Source of the DNA: an uncultured Pseudovibrio sp.
GTDB taxonomy: Bacteria; Pseudomonadota; Alphaproteobacteria; Rhizobiales; Stappiaceae
Reading direction: 5' to 3'
Assembly (NCBI GenBank): GCA_947496145.1
Contig: CANMBS010000014.1
Location: 1-64,000 of the forward strand
DNA length: 64,000 nucleotides
Numbering within the stretch: the stretch's first letter is position 1; every line of letters starts with the position of its first letter. The notes beneath the pieces were generated by a model, which was not told the origin of the DNA, made no database searches, and saw nothing but the letters and a program-made list of their open reading frames with translations. Shown piece by piece: positions 28,101 to 38,073 of the stretch. The position numbers and the translations under genes were made by a program.

Positions 28101-28529
28101 ATGGCGCTCTATGAGCACGTGTTCCTGGCACGCCAGGACATTTCTACCCAGCAGGTTGAAGCCCTCGTTGAGCAGTTCAAAACTGTTCTTGAAGAAAACG
28201 GCGGCAAAGTCGGCAAGATCGAATCCTGGGGTCTGCGCACCCTGACCTACCGCATCAACAAGAACCGCAAGGCTCACTACATTCTGATGAACGTAGACGC
28301 ACCTCACGCGGCTGTTGCTGAGATGGAACGTCAGCAGGGCCTGAACGAAGACATCCTTCGCTTCATGACCCTTCGCGTAGAAGAGCTGGACGAAGAGCAG
28401 TCCGCTATGATGCAGAAGCGTGATCGCGACGATCGTCGTCGTGGTGATCGTAATGATCGTGGCCCACGTGGCGATCGCGGTGACCGCGCTCCACGTGAGC
28501 GTCGCCCTGAAGCACCAGCAGCGGAGTAA
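28101..28529 (+). CDS. rpsF: 30S ribosomal protein S6
   Basis: S6 binds S18 and the central domain of 16S rRNA. The 142-residue product starts [22 protein letters not shown] with the usual ferredoxin-like core to about residue 95, then a charged tail of Arg/Asp repeats ([18 protein letters not shown]) longer than in E. coli but common in alphaproteobacteria. AGAAAGG precedes the ATG. It is followed after 6 nt by rpsR. Confidence 0.97.
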   Translation: MALYEHVFLARQDISTQQVEALVEQFKTVLEENGGKVGKIESWGLRTLTYRINKNRKAHYILMNVDAPHAAVAEMERQQGLNEDILRFMTLRVEELDEEQSAMMQKRDRDDRRRGDRNDRGPRGDRGDRAPRERRPEAPAAE

Positions 28530-28535
28530 TTGAAA

Positions 28536-28781
28536 ATGGCTGAATCTTCTTCCGCAGGACGTCGTCCATTCTTCCGTCGTCGCAAGACCTGCCCATTCTC
28601 CGGTGCGAACGCTCCGAAGATTGACTACAAGGACATCCGTCTTCTGCAGCGCTACATCTCTGAGCGTGGCAAGATCGTTCCTTCCCGTATTACCGCAGTG
28701 TCCGCAAAGAAACAGCGTGAGCTGGCTCGTGCCATCAAACGCGCTCGTTTCCTCGGCCTGCTGCCTTTCGTAATCAAGTAA
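28536..28781 (+). CDS. rpsR: 30S ribosomal protein S18
   Basis: The 81-residue partner of S6, with the core [20 protein letters not shown] and the basic C-terminus [14 protein letters not shown] 28536 lies 6 nt after the rpsF stop; a TTG two codons earlier is not needed. A strong terminator follows, so rplI is partly separated. Confidence 0.97.
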   Translation: MAESSSAGRRPFFRRRKTCPFSGANAPKIDYKDIRLLQRYISERGKIVPSRITAVSAKKQRELARAIKRARFLGLLPFVIK

Positions 28782-28794
28782 GTCTTGATTATCG

Positions 28795-28824
28795 GGTCAG
28801 GGCGTTATGCGCCCTGACCTTTTT
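28795..28824 (+). terminator. Rho-independent terminator between rpsR and rplI
   Basis: The stem GGTCAGGGC/GCCCTGACC (28795-28803 and 28811-28819) is followed by TTTTT, 13 bp after the rpsR stop. Confidence 0.85.
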
Positions 28825-28934
28825 CATGATTCCAGCTCAGCCTGGAATCACGGTTGAGAGATTGATCGCGACAGCGAAAAAGCTCTCTCTAACTGCGGAT
28901 CACACTTTCCGCAGGACAGCAAAGGAGAAATTCC

Positions 28935-29540
28935 ATGAAAGTTATCCTTCTTGAGCGTGTGGCTAAACTTGGCCAGATGGGCGAAACTGTAACTGTAAAA
29001 GACGGTTACGCACGTAACTTCCTGCTGCCTCAGGGCAAAGCACTTCGCGCAAACAAAGCTAACCTTGAGCGCTTTGAAAACGAACGTGCACAGCTGGAAG
29101 CTCGCAACCTTGAGCGCAAGACTGAAGCTGAAGCAGTTGGCGAAAAGCTGGCTGGCGCAAGCATCATCGTTATCCGCGCCGCTGGTGAAACCGGTCAGCT
29201 TTACGGCTCCGTGGCAACCCGCGACATCGCGAGTGAACTGACTGAAGCTGGCTTCACCGTTGTTCGCTCTCAGGTTTCCCTGCGCGCACCAATCAAGACC
29301 ATTGGTCTGCATGATGTAGCTATCGTTCTTCACCCTGAAGTTGAAGTTGAAATCTCTGTTAACGTTGCTCGTTCTGAAGACGAAGCTGAGCGTCAGGCAG
29401 CAGGTGAAGACCTCACCGTACAGGAAGACGACTCTTTCGAATTCGACGAAGATCTTGATGAAGATGAAGATCTGGAAGAAGGCGAAGAAGCTGCTTCTGA
29501 AGAAGCAGGCGAAAGCGAAGAAGAAGAAACTGAAGAATAA
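28935..29540 (+). CDS. rplI: 50S ribosomal protein L9 with acidic C-terminal extension
   Basis: L9 binds 23S rRNA and influences reading frame maintenance. The protein has the N-terminal domain [32 protein letters not shown], the connecting helix and the C-terminal domain up to about residue 150. A tail of about 50 residues, almost only Glu and Asp ([15 protein letters not shown] and onward), brings the length to 201, against about 149 in E. coli. AAGGAG lies before the ATG. Similar acidic tails occur in other alphaproteobacterial L9 proteins. Confidence 0.96.
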   Translation: MKVILLERVAKLGQMGETVTVKDGYARNFLLPQGKALRANKANLERFENERAQLEARNLERKTEAEAVGEKLAGASIIVIRAAGETGQLYGSVATRDIASELTEAGFTVVRSQVSLRAPIKTIGLHDVAIVLHPEVEVEISVNVARSEDEAERQAAGEDLTVQEDDSFEFDEDLDEDEDLEEGEEAASEEAGESEEEETEE

Positions 29541-29561
29541 TTTTTCTTCATTCCTTTTTAA

Positions 29562-29592
29562 AAAAGGCGGGGTCCACGACTCCGCCTTTTTT
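29562..29592 (+). terminator. Rho-independent terminator of rplI
   Basis: AAAAGGCGG (29562-29570) pairs with CCGCCTTTT (29582-29590), followed by more T residues. Confidence 0.85.
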
Positions 29593-29875
29593 GATGGCCT
29601 ACACCTGATAGAATCGGCAGACGCTCCTGTGATTCTATTCACGGAAAAACGCTTTGTTAATAATTGTAGTAGAGGCGAAAATCCGTGAATATATCTGATT
29701 TTAAACAATTATTCTAATCTTTTTGCGCGTTAGAAGAGCGGTGAGTGTCAATTGGCAACCTGCAATTTTCCCCGCTGATTTAATTTTGTTAAAGAACTGG
29801 GTTTAAGGTGTGTTCCTCCCCTTTCCCTGTACGCCTTTAGGCTGTAACCAAGTTGCCAAGCGGCACGAGGGCGGA

Positions 29876-31363
29876 ATGAAGGGCACAGTCCAAAAATTAG
29901 AGAAGGCGAGTGAGACCATGCGAGTGGTTCCACATAACGCCGAAGCGGAGCGCCAGCTTCTGGGCGCTATCATGGTAAACAACGAGACCTATTATCGTGT
30001 CTCGGAATTTCTAGAAGCGCGCCATTTTTTCCTAGCTCCTCACAAGGATATCTACGACAAATGTGGCGCACTGATTAAGGCAGGCAAGATCGCCACGCCT
30101 GTTACTCTTAAAACGTTTTTTCCAGCAGACGAGAAGATTGCTGATTTGTCTGCAACTCAGTATCTGCTGCGTCTTGCAGGCGATGCGACCTCTGTTATCA
30201 ACGCAGAAGATTACGGCAAGACCATTTATGATCTGGCGACCCGGCGCAATCTGATCACCATTGGCGAAGACATGGTGAACATTGCGTATGACGCACCGAT
30301 CGACATGCCACCTTCTGATCAGATTGATGATGCAGAGCGCCGGTTATTCGAACTGGCTGAGACTGGTCGTTCAGATGGTGGTTTTCAGGATTTCGGCAGT
30401 GCACTGACCGAAACCATTGAGATGGCCGCCGCAGCTTTTCAGCGCGAAGGTGCACTTTCGGGTGTTTCCACCGGCTTGCGCGATCTGGACCGCCTCATGG
30501 GTGGTTTACAGTCTTCAGATCTGGTTGTACTGGCGGGTCGTCCTGCGATGGGTAAGACATCGCTGGTAACAAACATCGCCTATAACATTGCCGAGAATTA
30601 TCAGACTGAAGAGATGCCTGATGGCTCTGTGCGGACTGTGAACGGCGGCGTTGTTGGCTTCTTCTCTTTGGAAATGAGCGCTGAACAGCTGGCAACACGT
30701 ATCATTTCTGAGCAGACCGAGATTTCGTCCTCCAAGATTCGCCGCGGCGACATCAACGAGATTGAATTCGAGAAGCTTGTGGCTGCGACTCAGCACATGC
30801 AGCATGTTCCACTTCACGTTGACCAGACCGGTGGTATTTCCATCGCCTCTCTTGTCTCCAAGGCCCGTCGCCTGAAGAGACAAAAAGGTCTGGATATGAT
30901 CGTGGTGGACTATATTCAGCTTCTGACTGGTTCCTCCAAGAATCAGGGCAACCGTGTGCAGGAAATCACTGAGATCACCACGGGTCTGAAGGCATTGGCG
31001 AAGGAGCTTAACGTTCCGATTATCGCCTTGTCCCAGCTTTCCCGTCAGGTCGAAAACCGTGATGACAAGCGCCCTCAGATGTCTGACCTTCGCGAATCCG
31101 GTTCAATCGAGCAGGATGCGGACGTGATCATGTTCGTGTATCGTGAAGAATACTATATGGGCAAAAAAGAGCCACCTGAAGGCACTCCTGAGTACGAGGA
31201 GTGGAGTTCTAAGATGGAGCAGTTGCGCGGCAAAGCGGAAGTTATCATCGCCAAGCAGCGTCACGGCCCAACTGGTATCGTTGATCTCCAGTTCCAGGGC
31301 GAGTTCACGCGCTTCTCCGATCTGGCAGAGGACGCACATATTCCTGACAGAATCATGGAATAA
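29876..31363 (+). CDS. dnaB: Replicative DNA helicase DnaB
   Basis: Hexameric 5'-3' helicase of the replication fork. From ATG 29876, preceded by GAGGGCGGA, the product has 495 residues. It shows the N-terminal DnaB domain (VPHNAEAERQLLGAIMVNNETYY), the linker, and the RecA-like domain with Walker A AGRPAMGKTS, FFSLEMSAEQL, Walker B LDMIVVDYIQLL, and the C-terminal SDLRESGSIEQDADVIMFVYRE. The frame is open upstream to 29810, but the longer start has no ribosome site. It follows rplI as in many bacteria; the intergenic 29593-29875 holds no other gene. Confidence 0.96.
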   Translation: MKGTVQKLEKASETMRVVPHNAEAERQLLGAIMVNNETYYRVSEFLEARHFFLAPHKDIYDKCGALIKAGKIATPVTLKTFFPADEKIADLSATQYLLRLAGDATSVINAEDYGKTIYDLATRRNLITIGEDMVNIAYDAPIDMPPSDQIDDAERRLFELAETGRSDGGFQDFGSALTETIEMAAAAFQREGALSGVSTGLRDLDRLMGGLQSSDLVVLAGRPAMGKTSLVTNIAYNIAENYQTEEMPDGSVRTVNGGVVGFFSLEMSAEQLATRIISEQTEISSSKIRRGDINEIEFEKLVAATQHMQHVPLHVDQTGGISIASLVSKARRLKRQKGLDMIVVDYIQLLTGSSKNQGNRVQEITEITTGLKALAKELNVPIIALSQLSRQVENRDDKRPQMSDLRESGSIEQDADVIMFVYREEYYMGKKEPPEGTPEYEEWSSKMEQLRGKAEVIIAKQRHGPTGIVDLQFQGEFTRFSDLAEDAHIPDRIME

Positions 31364-31393
31364 GCCCCAGATCATCCTTCTGAACAGGCAAAT

Positions 31394-31443
31394 GACCCGG
31401 AGTTACGCGCATCAGTTGTGCAGAGCTTCGGGTCTTGCTTTTT
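31394..31443 (+). terminator. Terminator of dnaB
   Basis: GACCCGGAG (31394-31402) pairs with CTTCGGGTC (31426-31434, one G-T pair), followed shortly by TTTTT. Confidence 0.5.
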
Positions 31444-31499
31444 AAATTTAGGATTTTTCGGTAATTTAGCGGGCAAAGAATGAATCTGAAGGTTTTCGC

Positions 31500-32648
31500 G
31501 TGACACAATTTGCTGCTCAAACCTCTAAGCATCCGCTTTTGTCTGGCGGCGCAGCCCGATTGACAATTGATCTGACTGCGCTGCGCTCCAACTGGTGCTA
31601 TCTGAATGGCAAGGTTGGGAATGATGTAGCCTGTGCTGTGGTGTTAAAAGCCAACGGATATGGCACGGGTGCTGGCGAGGTTGGCAAGGCACTTTATGCA
31701 GCGGGTGCACGTGTTTTCTTTGTTGCGCTTCCTGAAGAAGGAATCGCTCTTCGCAAAGTATTGCCCCATGCAGAAATATTTGTTCTGAACGGGTTGTTCC
31801 GTGAGCGCGAAAAACTTTACTACGATTTTGAGCTAAAGCCTGTTCTCAGCAGCCTTGAGGAGATTGAAGAGTGGTCTTTGTTTGCTCAAAGTCTGGATGA
31901 AGACCTTCCCGCTGCGCTGCACTTTGATACAGGAATGCACCGCCTTGGCATGGCCCTTAATGATGCTGTTGAACTTGGGCAATCTCCGCATTTCCTGAAG
32001 GGCATTCGCGTTGAACTTGTCATGAGCCATCTGGCATGTGCAGATACGCCAAAGCACGAGCTTAACCAGAAGCAACTGAATCGTTTCCAGCGTCTATGCG
32101 AGTTATTTCCCAATGCTCGCCGATCTTTGAGCAATTCAGCCGGTATCTTTTTGGGTTCTGATTATCATTTTGATTTAGTTCGCCCGGGCATTGCACTTTA
32201 TGGCGGTAATCCTGTGCCGGAGCAGACCAACCCCATGTTACCTGTTGCTCATGTTCAGGCCGAGATCATCAGCCTCAGGCAAGTTCCACATGGTGCTTCT
32301 GTGGGTTATGGGGCTTCCCGTGTAACACCGCGAAAAAGTCGGATTGCGACCATAAATGCAGGTTATGCAGATGGCCTTCACCGATTGGTTGGTAGCTCTG
32401 ATGATCAACCAAATGGTGGGCGAGTTTATATTGGTGGGCACTTTGCACCGATCTTTGGGCGGGTCTCCATGGATATGCTTGCGGTTGATGTGACAGATAT
32501 TCCAGAGGAGCATTTGTCACGGGGTGCGCCTGTTGAAATTATGGGCGCACATGTAAACGTGGATGAACTGGCTAACTTTGCTCAAACCATTCCATATGAA
32601 TTGCTGTGTAGCCTTGGAGCACGCTATACACGCCACTATAAACGTTAG
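31500..32648 (+). CDS. alr: Alanine racemase
   Basis: PLP enzyme that makes D-alanine for peptidoglycan. The 382-residue product has a GTG start with AAGG about 8 nt before it. It shows the PLP lysine Lys50 in VVLKANGYGTG, the GMHRLG motif, the second catalytic tyrosine in VGYGASR, and the C-terminal GRVSMDMLAVDVT and PYELLCSLGARYTRHY. It lies between dnaB and radA, an order frequent in alphaproteobacteria. Confidence 0.96.
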   Translation: MTQFAAQTSKHPLLSGGAARLTIDLTALRSNWCYLNGKVGNDVACAVVLKANGYGTGAGEVGKALYAAGARVFFVALPEEGIALRKVLPHAEIFVLNGLFREREKLYYDFELKPVLSSLEEIEEWSLFAQSLDEDLPAALHFDTGMHRLGMALNDAVELGQSPHFLKGIRVELVMSHLACADTPKHELNQKQLNRFQRLCELFPNARRSLSNSAGIFLGSDYHFDLVRPGIALYGGNPVPEQTNPMLPVAHVQAEIISLRQVPHGASVGYGASRVTPRKSRIATINAGYADGLHRLVGSSDDQPNGGRVYIGGHFAPIFGRVSMDMLAVDVTDIPEEHLSRGAPVEIMGAHVNVDELANFAQTIPYELLCSLGARYTRHYKR

Positions 32649-32681
32649 GCCCGACACTTTCGGCAGGAACCCGATTTTACT

Positions 32682-34085
32682 ATGGCGAAACGCTCTCTTT
32701 CTTTTGTCTGCCAATCCTGTGGGGCGACCACCCTCAAATGGGCAGGCCGCTGCGAATCTTGCGGTGAGTGGAATACAATTCAGGAAGAGCAGCAGGCTGG
32801 TGGTATTGGCGCGGGGCCTAAAACAGCTTCCCGCACCAAAGGGCGCGTTGTTCCGCTTGTGGGGCTATCAGGAGAAACCAGAGAAGCACCACGCATTGTA
32901 ACGGGTGTTGCAGAACTGGACCGGGTGACGGGTGGAGGTTTTGTGAAAGGGTCTGCACTTCTCGTTGGCGGCGACCCGGGCATTGGAAAATCTACTCTTC
33001 TTACTCAAGCCAGTGCTCATCTTGCTTTTCAGGGACACAACATTGTTTACATTTCTGGCGAGGAGGCGGTGGATCAGGTCCGCCTGCGTGCAGAACGCCT
33101 TGGATTACGTGACGCCCCGGTTCAACTGGCTGCGGAGACAAGTGTTGAAGACATTCTGACAACGCTGGAAGCCAAGAAAGGGGATGAGCGCCCTCACCTT
33201 GTGATCATCGACAGTATTCAGACACTTTGGACGGAGATGACTGATTCTCCGCCGGGCACAGTGACACAGGTTCGCGCCTCAGCGCAGGCTTTGGTTCGCT
33301 TTGCCAAGAAGACTGGTACCACTGTGGTGATTGTCGGGCATGTGACCAAGGATGGTCAGATTGCCGGACCTCGGGTGGTAGAGCATATGGTTGATGCTGT
33401 GCTTTATTTTGAGGGTGACAACGCGCACCAGTACAGAATCTTGCGGGCAGTAAAGAACCGCTTTGGCCCTACAGATGAAATCGGCGTTTTTGAAATGTCA
33501 GACATGGGACTGCGTGAAGTGAAAAATCCCAGTGCCATGTTTTTGAGTGAACGCAGTGCAACGGCTCCAGGTTCAGCCGTATTTGCAGGTATAGAAGGAA
33601 CACGGCCTTTGCTGGTAGAGATGCAGGCACTTGTGGCCCCTTCTCCGCTTGGCACGCCACGCAGGGCTGTAATCGGGTGGGACAGCGCACGTCTTTCCAT
33701 GATTTTGGCCGTGCTTGAGGCGCGCTGCGGTGTTAAGTTCACACAGCATGATGTTTACCTGAACGTAGCTGGAGGATTGAGGATCAATGAGCCGGGAGCA
33801 GATCTTGCCGTGGCGGCAGCTCTTATCTCATCGCTTAGTGGGGTTGCTCTTCCTCTTGAATGTGTCTATTTCGGCGAAATCAGCCTGTCTGGCGCGGTGC
33901 GTCCAGTTGCGCAGGCCGCCTCCCGATTGAAAGAGGCTCATAAGCTGGGTTTTGGTCAGGCCGTTATTCCTGACGGGAATATGAAGGAAGGTTCCAAGGC
34001 GCTCGATCAGGTCAAAGGGCTTGAAGAGCTTGGGGATTTGGTAGCAAATATTGCCGCCAGTGCGCAGAAAATGGAAAACGCTTAA
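32682..34085 (+). CDS. radA: DNA repair protein RadA
   Basis: A RecA-related, DnaB-like branch-migration ATPase for recombination intermediates. The 467-residue protein has an N-terminal C4 zinc finger (Cys10, Cys13, Cys24, Cys27), Walker A GGDPGIGKST (96-105), the RadA-specific KNRFG motif (VKNRFGPT) and a C-terminal Lon-protease-like domain (LNVAGGLRINEPGADLAVAAAL). It is 33 bp downstream of alr and about 80 bp upstream of cvpA, in one probable operon. Confidence 0.96.
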   Translation: MAKRSLSFVCQSCGATTLKWAGRCESCGEWNTIQEEQQAGGIGAGPKTASRTKGRVVPLVGLSGETREAPRIVTGVAELDRVTGGGFVKGSALLVGGDPGIGKSTLLTQASAHLAFQGHNIVYISGEEAVDQVRLRAERLGLRDAPVQLAAETSVEDILTTLEAKKGDERPHLVIIDSIQTLWTEMTDSPPGTVTQVRASAQALVRFAKKTGTTVVIVGHVTKDGQIAGPRVVEHMVDAVLYFEGDNAHQYRILRAVKNRFGPTDEIGVFEMSDMGLREVKNPSAMFLSERSATAPGSAVFAGIEGTRPLLVEMQALVAPSPLGTPRRAVIGWDSARLSMILAVLEARCGVKFTQHDVYLNVAGGLRINEPGADLAVAAALISSLSGVALPLECVYFGEISLSGAVRPVAQAASRLKEAHKLGFGQAVIPDGNMKEGSKALDQVKGLEELGDLVANIAASAQKMENA

Positions 34086-34165
34086 GGATTAACCTAGGCT
34101 GATTTTAACCGGCAGGCCATTATATGATTGTGCCTGCCTGTCAAACAAGGGACATGTGTCGACAG

Positions 34166-34792
34166 ATGCCGATCACACTCTTAGACGGAATTTTACTGGC
34201 TATCATGCTGATCTCTGGCGTTCTTGCGATGATTCGCGGGTTCGTACGTGAAGTGCTCTCCATTGCATCATGGGTCGCAGCCTTCGCAGCAGCCTGGCTT
34301 CTTTATGAAACCATCACGCCTTTCGTCTTGCAGTACATTTCAAACAAAACGCTTGCCACTTTTGTAGCAGGCGGTGCGGTGTTTCTGGTAACATTGATTT
34401 TGGTGAGTTATATCACCATGCGCATATCAGATTTCGTGCTGGACAGCCGGATTGGCGCATTGGACCGGACACTGGGTTTTGTATTTGGCGCAGCACGCGG
34501 GTTCTTGCTCGTTGTCGTGGCCCTTATCTTCTTTAACTGGTTTGTTGCAGCACCGAGACAACCAGCCTGGATTGTTGAGGCCAAATCTCACCCACTCCTG
34601 CAATCAGCTGGCGATAGTGTCATTGCAGCGCTGCCATCTGATCTTGAGAAGTTTATTTTGGAACTCATTTCCAACGGACGCGCTTCGAAAAATCGAAATG
34701 GCGCTGTTCCGAGTGATGAGGAGGCCCGCTATTCACCCAGTGAACGGCGTGGGCTTGACCAATTGACGGCCTCTGGCAACGGCCGCAATTAA
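34166..34792 (+). CDS. cvpA: CvpA family membrane protein
   Basis: CvpA is an inner-membrane protein named for colicin V production and often found upstream of purF. From MPITLLDGILLAIMLISGVLAMIRG the product is 208 residues with four membrane helices in the first 145 and a polar, Asn/Ser-rich C-terminus. The family-like start at 34166 has no ribosome site; an in-frame ATG at 34154 has AAGGG just before it, so the true start may be 4 codons earlier. The cvpA-purF adjacency is conserved. Its function is still not settled. Confidence 0.88.
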   Translation: MPITLLDGILLAIMLISGVLAMIRGFVREVLSIASWVAAFAAAWLLYETITPFVLQYISNKTLATFVAGGAVFLVTLILVSYITMRISDFVLDSRIGALDRTLGFVFGAARGFLLVVVALIFFNWFVAAPRQPAWIVEAKSHPLLQSAGDSVIAALPSDLEKFILELISNGRASKNRNGAVPSDEEARYSPSERRGLDQLTASGNGRN

Positions 34793-34831
34793 GCTTATTT
34801 TATGCCTAAGGAAGAACCAAGGAGTGATGCC

Positions 34832-36325
34832 ATGAGCGGTGGCGTATCAAACAATTCTGCCTCTTTGAAAGAGCAGGAAGCAGATTTTGACGGAGATACC
34901 CTGCACGAGGAATGCGGCGTTTTTGGCATTCTTGGACACGATGATGCTGCGGCGCTGACAGCCCTTGGGCTTCATGCGCTTCAGCATCGCGGACAGGAAG
35001 CTGCTGGCATTGTTACCTTTGATGGTGATCAGTTCCGCTCTGAGCGTCATATGGGACTGGTTGGCGACCATTTTACCCATCAAGAGACCATTGATAACCT
35101 GCAAGGGCCTTATGCGATTGGTCATGTGCGTTACTCAACGACTGGAGAAGCAGCGATCCGTAACGTGCAACCACTGTTTGCGGAGCTGGATGGCGGCGGT
35201 ATTGCTATCTGTCACAATGGCAACTTCACCAATGCACTCACACTGCGCCGTCAACTGATCAAGGATGGTGCGATCTGCCAGTCTACTTCTGACAGCGAAG
35301 TGGTTCTGCAACTGGTGGCGCGTTCTCGCAAACAGAAGATTGTTGACCGCTTTATCGAGGCGATCAGCCAGATGGAAGGTGCTTACTCTCTTGTTGCTCT
35401 GACACAAAAGAAACTGATTGGTGCCCGCGATCCTCACGGCATTCGCCCGCTGGTTCTTGGTGACCTGAATGGGGCTCCCATCTTCGCCAGCGAAACCTGT
35501 GCGCTGGATATCATTGGTGCAAAGTTCATTCGCGAAGTTGAAAATGGTGAAGTTGTTGTCTGCACTCCTGGCGGCATTGAAAGTTACTTCCCGTTTGGCA
35601 AACGCCCTGCGCGTCCTGATATTTTTGAATACATCTACTTTTCCCGGCCTGACAGCGTGCTGAATGGTCATTCCGTCTATGACGTACGTAAACGCTTTGG
35701 TCAGGTACTGGCGCAGGAGAGCTCTGTCGAAGCAGACGTGATTGTACCTGTGCCGGATTCTGGTGTTCCTGCGGCGCTTGGGTTTGCGAATGAAAGCGGC
35801 ATTCCGTTTGAGCTGGGCATTATCCGCAATCACTATGTTGGGCGGACCTTCATTGAGCCAACGCAGCAAATCCGTACCCTTGGTGTTAAGCTAAAGCATT
35901 CTGCGAACCAGGCACAGATTGAAGGCAAGCGCGTGGTACTGGTGGATGACAGCCTTGTGCGTGGTACGACAAGTTTGAAGATTGTACAGATGATCCGTGA
36001 TGCAGGTGCCAAGGAAGTTCACTTCCGTCTGGCTTCGCCGCCGATCAAGTTTTCCGATTACTATGGCATTGATACACCTGTTCGCGAGAAGTTGCTTGCG
36101 GCCAAGTACGATCTGGAGGGCATGCGTAAGTACATTGGCGCAGATACGCTCGCATTCCTGAGCATTGATGGTGTTTATCGCGCGATGGGTCATGAGAATG
36201 GTCGTAATAACGACAATCCTCAATTCACTGATCATTGCTTTACTGGGGACTATCCAACCCCACTTACTGATCTGACTGACGATGTGGACACTCGTCAGTC
36301 TCCCCGCCTTGTAGAAACTGGTTGA
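34832..36325 (+). CDS. purF: Amidophosphoribosyltransferase
   Basis: First step of de novo purine synthesis: PRPP plus glutamine to phosphoribosylamine. AAGGAG lies 8 nt before ATG 34832, so I prefer this start over the ATG 10 codons earlier; 497 residues result. The Ntn nucleophile is Cys28 in HEECGVFGI, exposed after removal of a propeptide. Further motifs are ALQHRGQEAAGI, the glutaminase loop, and the PRPP-binding VVLVDDSLVRGTT. The C-terminal part ends with a polar tail. The SDR gene follows within 5 nt. Confidence 0.96.
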   Translation: MSGGVSNNSASLKEQEADFDGDTLHEECGVFGILGHDDAAALTALGLHALQHRGQEAAGIVTFDGDQFRSERHMGLVGDHFTHQETIDNLQGPYAIGHVRYSTTGEAAIRNVQPLFAELDGGGIAICHNGNFTNALTLRRQLIKDGAICQSTSDSEVVLQLVARSRKQKIVDRFIEAISQMEGAYSLVALTQKKLIGARDPHGIRPLVLGDLNGAPIFASETCALDIIGAKFIREVENGEVVVCTPGGIESYFPFGKRPARPDIFEYIYFSRPDSVLNGHSVYDVRKRFGQVLAQESSVEADVIVPVPDSGVPAALGFANESGIPFELGIIRNHYVGRTFIEPTQQIRTLGVKLKHSANQAQIEGKRVVLVDDSLVRGTTSLKIVQMIRDAGAKEVHFRLASPPIKFSDYYGIDTPVREKLLAAKYDLEGMRKYIGADTLAFLSIDGVYRAMGHENGRNNDNPQFTDHCFTGDYPTPLTDLTDDVDTRQSPRLVETG

Positions 36326-36330
36326 TTTCG

Positions 36331-37065
36331 ATGAGTTCAAAGAGACTTGAAGGTCGTATTGCTGTTGTCACAGGAGCATCCCGTGGCATTGGTTATTTTG
36401 CTGCAAAGAAGCTTGCAGAAGAAGGCGCACATATTGTTGCAGTTGCGCGTACCGTTGGTGGACTGGAAGAACTGGATGATGAAATCCAGAAAATGGGCGG
36501 CTCAACCACACTGGTACCTGTTAATCTGACAGATTTTGATGCCATTGACCGGCTGGGTGCTGCTATTTTTGAACGCTGGAAAAAGCTGGATATTCTGGTC
36601 GGCAATGCCGGTATTTTGGGGCCTATGTCCCCGCTTGGGCATATCGAACCGAAAAAGTTCGATGAAGTGATGCAAGTCAACGTGACTGCTAACTGGCGTC
36701 TTATCCGATCACTTGATCCGTTACTGCGCCAGTCAGATGCTGGTCGTACGGTCTTTGTAAGTTCCAGTGCACCACGCAAGTGCAAGGCTTACTGGGGGCC
36801 ATACTCCATATCAAAAGCTGCTTTGGAAGCTCTTGTGCGCACATACACAAACGAAACGCTGAAGACCAACGTAAAATCTATGCTGATCAATCCTGGCCCG
36901 GTGCGCACTGCAATGCGCGCAAAGGCAATGCCGGGTGAAGATGAAAACACATTGCCACATCCTTCAGAGATCTCCGAGGATATCTTGCGCTTCTGTCTGC
37001 CCACGAGCGACGAAAACGGAAGGCTCTATGATTTTCCTAGCAAAGAGATCCATGATTTCGTTTAG
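36331..37065 (+). CDS. Short-chain dehydrogenase/reductase (SDR)
   Basis: A 244-residue classical SDR with TGASRGIG (near residue 15), NAG in LVGNAGILGP, and the catalytic Ser-Tyr-Lys in VFVSSSAPRKCKAYWGPYSISKAA. It resembles the YciK-like group found next to purF in many alphaproteobacteria. The substrate is unknown. It starts 5 nt after purF and ends the operon before a strong terminator. Confidence 0.88.
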   Translation: MSSKRLEGRIAVVTGASRGIGYFAAKKLAEEGAHIVAVARTVGGLEELDDEIQKMGGSTTLVPVNLTDFDAIDRLGAAIFERWKKLDILVGNAGILGPMSPLGHIEPKKFDEVMQVNVTANWRLIRSLDPLLRQSDAGRTVFVSSSAPRKCKAYWGPYSISKAALEALVRTYTNETLKTNVKSMLINPGPVRTAMRAKAMPGEDENTLPHPSEISEDILRFCLPTSDENGRLYDFPSKEIHDFV

Positions 37066-37102
37066 GTGACACACGTCGTAAATTACGATCTGCTCACAAA
37101 TA

Positions 37103-37130
37103 AGCCCCGGTCATTTTGCCGGGGCTTTTT
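37103..37130 (+). terminator. Terminator of the purF-SDR operon
   Basis: AGCCCCGG (37103-37110) pairs with CCGGGGCT (37119-37126), followed by TTTTT. Confidence 0.85.
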
Positions 37131-37154
37131 CATTATTGAATTCAGCTCAAACTA

Positions 37155-37937
37155 TCAGATGAAGCACTTATCGGTCAGCGCTTTGGTTTGCCCGAAGACA
37201 TTCGGACCAGCAGTCACCACCTTACAGCCATTCATGACCGCGTGGTTGACGTCAATTTCCTGACATATACCACCTGCCTCTTCAACAAGCAGCAGTCCTG
37301 CCATGCAGTCCCACGAGTTCATGTGCTCTTCAATGTATCCGATAAGGCGACCAGAGGCTGCATAAGACAGCATCAATCCGCCTGAGCCATTTCGGAAAAA
37401 GATGCCGCCTTCGTCTAGCAACTTATCAATTGCGTCTTTCACAGCCTGATTGCGACCGCGAGAAGAAAACCCAAGACCAATTATGCCGTCGGATAAGGAC
37501 GCACTTGAAGAAACCTGTATTGGCTCTCCATTCAGCGTTGCGCCCTCACCTTTTTTCGCTGCAAACAACTCGTCGGCACATGGGTCATAGATGACTCCGA
37601 TGTATTTTTCATGGTTCCTGACACAGGCAATGATTACACACCACTGCGGGATACCTGAGACGAAGTTTGCAGTGCCATCAATTGGGTCAATAATCCAGGT
37701 GTATTCAGATGTTCCCTTCTTTGGTTCATCCTCTTCACCAACAATGCTATCATCCGGAAAGCTTGCTGCAATTGCATCGCGAACCATGATTTCGGTGTCA
37801 CGATCTGCTTCAGACACCATGTCCTGATGACCTTTGCTCTCGATATTGAGCGTATCCAGGCGCAGAAAATACTCGTGCGCGAATTCGCCTGCGCGCTTAA
37901 CCAGGTCTTTGGCAAACGTAAAACGGTCTTGTGACAT
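37155..37937 (-). CDS. Inositol monophosphatase family protein
   Basis: A 260-residue Mg2+-dependent phosphatase of the IMPase/SuhB type. Metal ligands are visible in VGEEDEP, in the motif WIIDPIDGTANFV, and in the C-terminal SWDCMAGLLLVEEAGG. The start at 37937 (MSQDRFTFAKDLVKRAG) fits the family; the frame is open for 59 more codons without a ribosome site. The natural substrate cannot be told (inositol phosphate, sugar phosphate or histidinol phosphate are all possible). Upstream der is separated by a terminator. Confidence 0.88.
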   Translation of the reverse strand: MSQDRFTFAKDLVKRAGEFAHEYFLRLDTLNIESKGHQDMVSEADRDTEIMVRDAIAASFPDDSIVGEEDEPKKGTSEYTWIIDPIDGTANFVSGIPQWCVIIACVRNHEKYIGVIYDPCADELFAAKKGEGATLNGEPIQVSSSASLSDGIIGLGFSSRGRNQAVKDAIDKLLDEGGIFFRNGSGGLMLSYAASGRLIGYIEEHMNSWDCMAGLLLVEEAGGICQEIDVNHAVMNGCKVVTAGPNVFGQTKALTDKCFI

Positions 37938-38073
37938 GAGATTCCTAGTAAAATTGAGGGTATGGGAAGCGTGGGTGATTAAAAGCGCAAACAAAAAGAA
38001 TTGCAACTTCTCAGGTATCGTCAAAAACCCGGGTGTGAGTAAGTTAATCTGACTGACTAACATTTTGACAAAT

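Noticed and set aside
28848-29708. 286-codon ORF on the minus strand
   Set aside because: Antisense to rplI; its Phe/Ser-rich composition is the complement of the acidic Glu/Asp tail of L9.
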